Origin: Leptospira_A soteropolitanensis
Lineage (GTDB): Bacteria; Spirochaetota; Leptospiria; Leptospirales; Leptospiraceae
Reading direction: 5' to 3' (one strand)
DNA length: 64,000 nt
NCBI RefSeq assembly: GCF_026151335.1
Contig: NZ_JAMQPP010000009.1
Shown here: positions 60,189 through 64,000 of the stretch, piece after piece
Position numbering within the stretch: position 1 is the stretch's first letter
Layout of the letters: every line of letters begins with the position of its first letter
The notes under the pieces: generated by a model
The model's database searches: none
What the model was told of the DNA's origin: nothing
Seen by the model: only the letters and a program-made list of their open reading frames with translations
Translations under genes and position numbers: made by a program

Positions 60189-61385
60189 ATGAAACCAAAC
60201 GCTTTTCTTTTTTTCCTCATCATCCTCATTTTGCTGCTTTATTATACTTTTGAATATTTTTTACACAATCAGACTTTAAAAAAATTCAAACATAGAATCC
60301 ATGTAAATGGAACAAGAGGAAAGTCTAGTGTAACTAGGCTTATACGAGCAGGACTTTCCGCAACTGGGATGGCAGTTTTCGCAAAAACAACGGGTACAAT
60401 GGCAAGAATGATTTTTCCCGATGGTTCAGAAGAATCTATCTCTCGATTTGGAAAACCCTCTATTTTAGAACAAATTAAAATTCTAAAAAAGGCAAAACGT
60501 ATGGGGGCCGAAATAGTCGTATTAGAATGTATGGCTCTAGAACCACGTTACCAGTGGGCGAGTGAAGGACAAATTTTGAAATCAGATATAGGAGTCATCA
60601 CAAACATCAGGGAAGACCATCTGGAAGTGATGGGACCCGAGTTAACCGATGTCGCCAAATCTTTGCTATCTGGTTGTCCTGCAAAAGGAACTCTGATCAC
60701 AGGTCCAACAGAATTTGAATCGTTAATCACTAATGTATGTAAAGATCGAAAATCCAAACCCATTTTAATCCAAGAAGAATCCATACACACTATTTCCGAT
60801 GAAGAGATGAGAAAGTTTTCTTATTGGGAACATAAAGAGAATGTTTATCTTGCACTTCAGGTCTGCGAAACATTGGGAGTGGATCGAAATATGGCATTAG
60901 AAGCTATGTGGAAAGTAAATCCAGATCCCGGAGCCCTTTCTGTATCTCCTATCCATTTTTTTGGTAAGGAATTCATTTATGTCAATGCAATGGCTGCTAA
61001 CGATCCAGATAGCACAAAAATGATTTGGTCATCCGCAATAGATAGATATCCGCAATACAATAAAAGATATATTTTGTTTCATACGAGAGATGACAGGCCG
61101 GAACGAAGCCGTCAACTCACCAAAGAATTCGCAAATTGGGAAGGATACGATGCAGTGATATTAATTGGATCTTCTACTTCTCTCGCTTTTAAATACTTAA
61201 AGGCTTATTCCAAAAAAGACATTCCTATTTTTGTATGGGAACATTTAAGTTTAGATGGAATTTTTGAATCTTTACTTTCTATTCTGCCAAAACAATCTAT
61301 GGTTTTTGGGATTGGCAATATAGTAGGACTTGGAATGGAATTATCATTATATTTGAAAAACAGGTCGGAACAAACGAATGAATGA
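60189..61385 (+). CDS. pgsB: Poly-gamma-glutamate synthase PgsB/CapB
   Basis: PgsB/CapB is the ATP-using amide ligase that polymerises glutamate through its gamma-carboxyl at the membrane. The 398-residue protein has one N-terminal membrane helix (about 5-24), the Mur-ligase-type P-loop GTRGKSS (residues 41-47), the conserved ECMALEPRYQW and ITNIREDHLEVMG. Length fits the family (about 393 in Bacillus). It is coupled to pgsC by an 8-base overlap. No obvious ribosome binding site other than GAAGGAAATG well upstream. Confidence 0.93.
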   Translation: MKPNAFLFFLIILILLLYYTFEYFLHNQTLKKFKHRIHVNGTRGKSSVTRLIRAGLSATGMAVFAKTTGTMARMIFPDGSEESISRFGKPSILEQIKILKKAKRMGAEIVVLECMALEPRYQWASEGQILKSDIGVITNIREDHLEVMGPELTDVAKSLLSGCPAKGTLITGPTEFESLITNVCKDRKSKPILIQEESIHTISDEEMRKFSYWEHKENVYLALQVCETLGVDRNMALEAMWKVNPDPGALSVSPIHFFGKEFIYVNAMAANDPDSTKMIWSSAIDRYPQYNKRYILFHTRDDRPERSRQLTKEFANWEGYDAVILIGSSTSLAFKYLKAYSKKDIPIFVWEHLSLDGIFESLLSILPKQSMVFGIGNIVGLGMELSLYLKNRSEQTNE

Positions 61386-61842
61386 AATTCTACCCCTGTC
61401 TATTGGGCTTAGTCTAGTTGTCAGTTTAGTTTTTTCAGAATTGTTCGGAATACTGGGAACGGGACTTGTCGTACCAGGATACTTAGCCTTATCATTAAAT
61501 CATCCAAAGAACATAGCTCTCACTTTTTTGATCGCATTACTTTCTTATATTTGTGTCGAAGTTTTATCCAATTTTTTATTAATCTTTGGAAAAAGAAAAA
61601 TTGTTTTTATTTTGTTATTCGGTTATTTTTTCGGATATTTGCTGAACTACCAAATCCTTCCTGATATCGAAATTGGTTATCTTTCAGAAGTAAGAGGAAT
61701 CGGATTTATCATCCCTGGTCTCATTGCCGTTTGGTATGAAAGACAAGGTGTTTTAGAAACAACATCAGTTCTCATACTAGCTGCGATATTTGTAAAAATT
61801 CTCCTTATTTTTATCTTAGGTACCGAGTTAGAAACTTTATGA
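61378..61842 (+). CDS. pgsC: Poly-gamma-glutamate biosynthesis protein PgsC/CapC
   Basis: PgsC/CapC is the small polytopic partner of PgsB. The 154-residue protein has four or five hydrophobic helices and the family motif ELFGILGTGLVVPGYLALSL near the N-terminus, with IGFIIPGLIAVWYERQG near the end. Length matches PgsC (about 149). It overlaps pgsB and the next gene (ATGA), so the three are one translational unit. Confidence 0.92.
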   Translation: MNEILPLSIGLSLVVSLVFSELFGILGTGLVVPGYLALSLNHPKNIALTFLIALLSYICVEVLSNFLLIFGKRKIVFILLFGYFFGYLLNYQILPDIEIGYLSEVRGIGFIIPGLIAVWYERQGVLETTSVLILAAIFVKILLIFILGTELETL

Positions 61843-62972
61843 TGACTAAAATTTACTGGTCGCCTTGGAAACATAGCCGAATCGCATTATTTCTATTAGC
61901 GATTTTAGGGATTCTAGGACTATTGTTAATTGAAACATGCAAAGTAAAAAAAGAACAATCCTATTTCAAAAAGAAACTTCATGCAGCAAAACTTGCAGAA
62001 CGTGGATTTCAAATTTTAAAACCAGAACTTCTCAAACATAAAAAACCTGATTATAAAGAATTAGATCCAACCAATTCTGGATTTATTGGTGAGTTTTTAA
62101 CACCTGTTACAAGCAATAGCGGTTCTTTGTCAGCAAAACAAACATCCATCAATCCAAACTTTGCTGCGGTGATGATCCAATTTCTAAAAAAAGCCAAACT
62201 CGAAGAAGGTGACACGGTGGCCGTTGCCGTATCAGGTTCCTTTCCTGCACTGAATGTTTGTTTATATGCTGCCCTTGAAACTTTAAAACTCAAACCAATC
62301 ATCATCTCCAGTGCCTCGGCTTCACAGTTTGGTGCCAACCATCCACAAATGCTTTGGCTAGATATGGAAAAGGAACTAACAGAATCCGGAATATTTTCCT
62401 TTAAATCAAGTTATGCGTCTCTTGGAGGGATTCAGGATAAAGCAATGGGTATATCCAAAGAAGGTAAAGACCTTCTTGGCCGCGCATTACAACGAAACCA
62501 AGTTAAGTTATTGGACCCTCTACATTTTGATGATTCGATAGAAAAACGAATGAAATTGTATGAAGAATTATCTGGAGGGAAACCAATCAAGTTATTCGTG
62601 AATGTGGGAGGAGGTACAACCATCCTCGGAACCAATCTTGGAAAACAAGTTTTCAAAAATGGACTGATTACGAACTTACCAGAAGAAGTCCATGTCCCCA
62701 ATTCTGTCATTAAGTCCTTTTTGGAACGAGAGGTTCCCGTCATCAACTTCATCCAAATTGAGTCCCTTGCCCGCAAATTTGGTCTACCACAAACGCCTAA
62801 AAAACTTCCAAAACCTGGCGAAGGTAGAGTATTTTATTCTGAGGAATACAGTCCCCTTCTCTATCTTTCCGTTTTCTTTTTTCTCCTCGTTGGATTGTAT
62901 GGTGTTACAAGGCTTGGGTGGGGCGAAAATGAAGAAGATCGCCATCTTCCAAAATCCTTACGAGCTAGGTGA
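61839..62972 (+). CDS. Poly-gamma-glutamate system protein (PgsW-like)
   Basis: The 377-residue protein has one N-terminal membrane helix (about 14-33), a soluble domain with a Rossmann-like stretch (AVAVSGSFPALNVC; SASASQFGANHPQMLWLDME) and a C-terminal helix (about 340-362). This is the layout of the poly-gamma-glutamate system protein family found with pgsBC in Gram-negative bacteria. VNVGGGTTILGTNLGKQV is a conserved glycine-rich loop. Its activity is unknown. It overlaps pgsC by 4 bases. No PgsA/CapA or hydrolase gene is present in the window. Confidence 0.85.
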   Translation: MMTKIYWSPWKHSRIALFLLAILGILGLLLIETCKVKKEQSYFKKKLHAAKLAERGFQILKPELLKHKKPDYKELDPTNSGFIGEFLTPVTSNSGSLSAKQTSINPNFAAVMIQFLKKAKLEEGDTVAVAVSGSFPALNVCLYAALETLKLKPIIISSASASQFGANHPQMLWLDMEKELTESGIFSFKSSYASLGGIQDKAMGISKEGKDLLGRALQRNQVKLLDPLHFDDSIEKRMKLYEELSGGKPIKLFVNVGGGTTILGTNLGKQVFKNGLITNLPEEVHVPNSVIKSFLEREVPVINFIQIESLARKFGLPQTPKKLPKPGEGRVFYSEEYSPLLYLSVFFFLLVGLYGVTRLGWGENEEDRHLPKSLRAR

Positions 62973-62978
62973 GGTGAT

Positions 62979-63167
62979 ATGGCAAAAATCATAGTCCTTT
63001 CGATTCTGCTTTTTTTGATTTTACGTTGGGTCAGTCGGATCCTGATTTTACCGGCAAAAATTGCGGAAGAATTGGGAAATAGACAAAAGGAAGGATATCC
63101 AAAACCTTCTGACTGGACAAAACCAAAAGAGAAAGATATCTCTGACCGAGGAAAAATAATCGATTAA
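62979..63167 (+). CDS. Small single-helix membrane protein after the pgs genes
   Basis: The 62-residue product has one hydrophobic helix (about 4-22) followed by a basic, proline-rich cytoplasmic-looking tail (GYPKPSDWTKPKEKD). It starts 6 bases after the pgsW-like stop with a GAGGTG ribosome-binding-like site. Small single-helix proteins (CapE/PgsE) stimulate poly-gamma-glutamate synthesis in bacilli; this may be an unrelated counterpart, inferred only from size and position. Confidence 0.68.
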   Translation: MAKIIVLSILLFLILRWVSRILILPAKIAEELGNRQKEGYPKPSDWTKPKEKDISDRGKIID

Positions 63168-63220
63168 AGTGGTGATTTCCTAACAGGAGAATCCAAAATT
63201 CTGTCGAAAATCATAGTAAG

Positions 63221-63763
63221 ATGAGACAGAATTCGATTCATAATCCCCTCATTCGTTTTTTATCTAAAAATATTTTTCCCCTTCTCCCTATTCTTTTTAC
63301 TATCACCCTCATCCAATGTGGAGTCCCGAAAGGTGAGTTTGGTTGGACCACAACCAAAATGGAAGAGATGGATATTTTAGAAAAACACATTCAAACCATC
63401 ACCGATTATAAAATGATGAGAGACGATCTTATCTTTTCTCCTACAGACACCATTCATTATGTTTATCAATTTTCGAGAAGTCCTGGTTTGGAAACTGACT
63501 TCTACATTTCTCTCAATCGTTATGAACTAGATTTCGTAGAAATTGATATCAAGAAAAAAAGAGTAGAGCCAGATTCCCTTGCGATAAGAGATGAATTTTC
63601 TCTGTTACGGACTGGTGAATATTTAATTAAAATCGTTCATGAAGGTGATACAGTAGATGAAGTGAAGTTTCGCGTTTTACCAGACGAAGGTTATACACAG
63701 GAAAATCTGGAACAAGAATTAGCTGGCGACCAGACAGATGAAATTATTAAATACTCTCGCTGA
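63221..63763 (+). CDS. Putative lipoprotein, function unknown
   Basis: The 180-residue protein has a longer-than-usual N-terminal signal with a hydrophobic core (FPLLPILFTITLIQC) and a lipobox at about Cys33. The mature ~147 residues are acidic and beta-rich (DTIHYVYQFSRSP, GEYLIKIVHEGD), looking like a single Ig-like domain. It is 53 bases downstream of the pgs locus, so membership in that operon is uncertain. The last 17 bases overlap the convergent TPR gene. Not recognised. Confidence 0.75.
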   Translation: MRQNSIHNPLIRFLSKNIFPLLPILFTITLIQCGVPKGEFGWTTTKMEEMDILEKHIQTITDYKMMRDDLIFSPTDTIHYVYQFSRSPGLETDFYISLNRYELDFVEIDIKKKRVEPDSLAIRDEFSLLRTGEYLIKIVHEGDTVDEVKFRVLPDEGYTQENLEQELAGDQTDEIIKYSR

Positions 63764-64000
63764 TCGGAGGTTGTATATTTCCTGTTTCTAAAATTCTTTT
63801 TACACGCTCCAATTCTTTTAAAGCAACTCGAATATCCGTTTCGCCTCCTTTATTAACGATAAGTTCATAAAATTCCTTGGCTTTCACGAAGTCTCTGCTC
63901 TCTTCAGCTAATACACCTAGCCGAAACAATATCTTTATCAATGGAATTTTATTTCTTTTGGTTTCTAATACACGAATGACTGCTTCTTGGTCTTCAATCT
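63747..64000 (-). CDS. C-terminal part of a TPR protein (continues beyond window)
   Basis: The minus-strand frame is open from the window edge to the TGA-type stop at 63,747, so the start lies outside. The visible ~84 residues form helix-turn-helix pairs (KILFRLGVLAEESRDFVKAK; EFYELIVNKGGETDIRVALK) with tetratricopeptide spacing. The product is probably a protein-interaction scaffold; nothing more can be said from the fragment. Confidence 0.7.
   Translation of the reverse strand, partial: IEDQEAVIRVLETKRNKIPLIKILFRLGVLAEESRDFVKAKEFYELIVNKGGETDIRVALKELERVKRILETGNIQPPISESI

Overview
This window looks like a chromosomal segment of a Leptospira species. It is AT-rich, genes are packed with ATGA/GTGA overlaps, and many exported proteins carry loose spirochaetal lipoboxes (for example FIDC, FSNC, FVHC, LIHC, LIQC). 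The mix of genes (an alternative GlmU beside glmS/glmM, SpoIIE phosphatases with STAS proteins, MBOAT/SGNH pairs, GldA/F/G-like ABC genes) also fits that genus. Species cannot be fixed from the sequence; a free-living (saprophytic-type) Leptospira is a guess. There is no prophage, insertion sequence, CRISPR array or rRNA operon. The content is mostly core chromosome with one striking local anomaly, a 57-bp tandem repeat.

Layout. 1-3.1 kb: the end of an unknown gene, truA, a small envelope protein and a lipoprotein. 3.2-8.6 kb: a membrane adenylate cyclase translationally coupled to a FecR-domain protein and a third exported protein, then a small secreted protein. 8.6-11.7 kb (minus): NYN nuclease-like protein, MBOAT O-acyltransferase and an SGNH-like partner. 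11.7-13.9 kb (plus): an SDR/FAD-oxidase pair resembling DprE2/DprE1. 14-20.3 kb (minus): LptF/G permease, SpoIIE phosphatase and thioesterase, then PBP1C, RsmD-like methyltransferase, an exported protein and a zinc-ribbon microprotein. 20.4-23.8 kb (plus): TPR-like membrane protein, lipoprotein, SufE, a serine hydrolase and a small protein. 23.8-26.9 kb (minus): TonB-like protein, RuvB, HtrA/DegP. 27-35.3 kb: a DJ-1 protein (plus), then a minus-strand cluster glmM-glmS-alternative glmU-hydrolase-acyl-CoA carboxylase beta-STAS, tRNA-Val and rpsT. 35.4-39.2 kb (plus): three unknown coupled genes and a thiolase-like protein lacking the usual cysteine. 39.3-46.9 kb (minus): a seven-gene run from a GldA/F/G-like ABC system through Mpl to PheS. 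46.9-48.8 kb: histidine kinase and response regulator. 48.9-53.6 kb: a PfkB kinase (minus), a TonB-dependent receptor and a beta-propeller-like lipoprotein separated by the 57-bp repeat array. 53.6-57.3 kb: gpmI and a two-domain serine hydrolase whose first domain has lost its catalytic residues. 57.4-60.1 kb: STAS protein and a large sensor-SpoIIE-TPR phosphatase. 60.2-63.2 kb: a poly-gamma-glutamate (PgsB-PgsC-PgsW-like) locus with a small membrane protein; then a lipoprotein and the end of a TPR protein.

Functional themes are the cell envelope (UDP-GlcNAc supply, peptidoglycan recycling and synthesis, LPS export, polysaccharide or lipid acylation, poly-gamma-glutamate) and signalling (cAMP, two-component, partner switching). 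The most unusual signal is the repeat array at 52,056-52,408: six 57-bp units lie between a start codon coupled to the receptor gene and the hydrophobic part of the lipoprotein signal peptide. The pattern of differences between units suggests that they were shaped as protein in a different reading frame from the one now joined to the lipoprotein.
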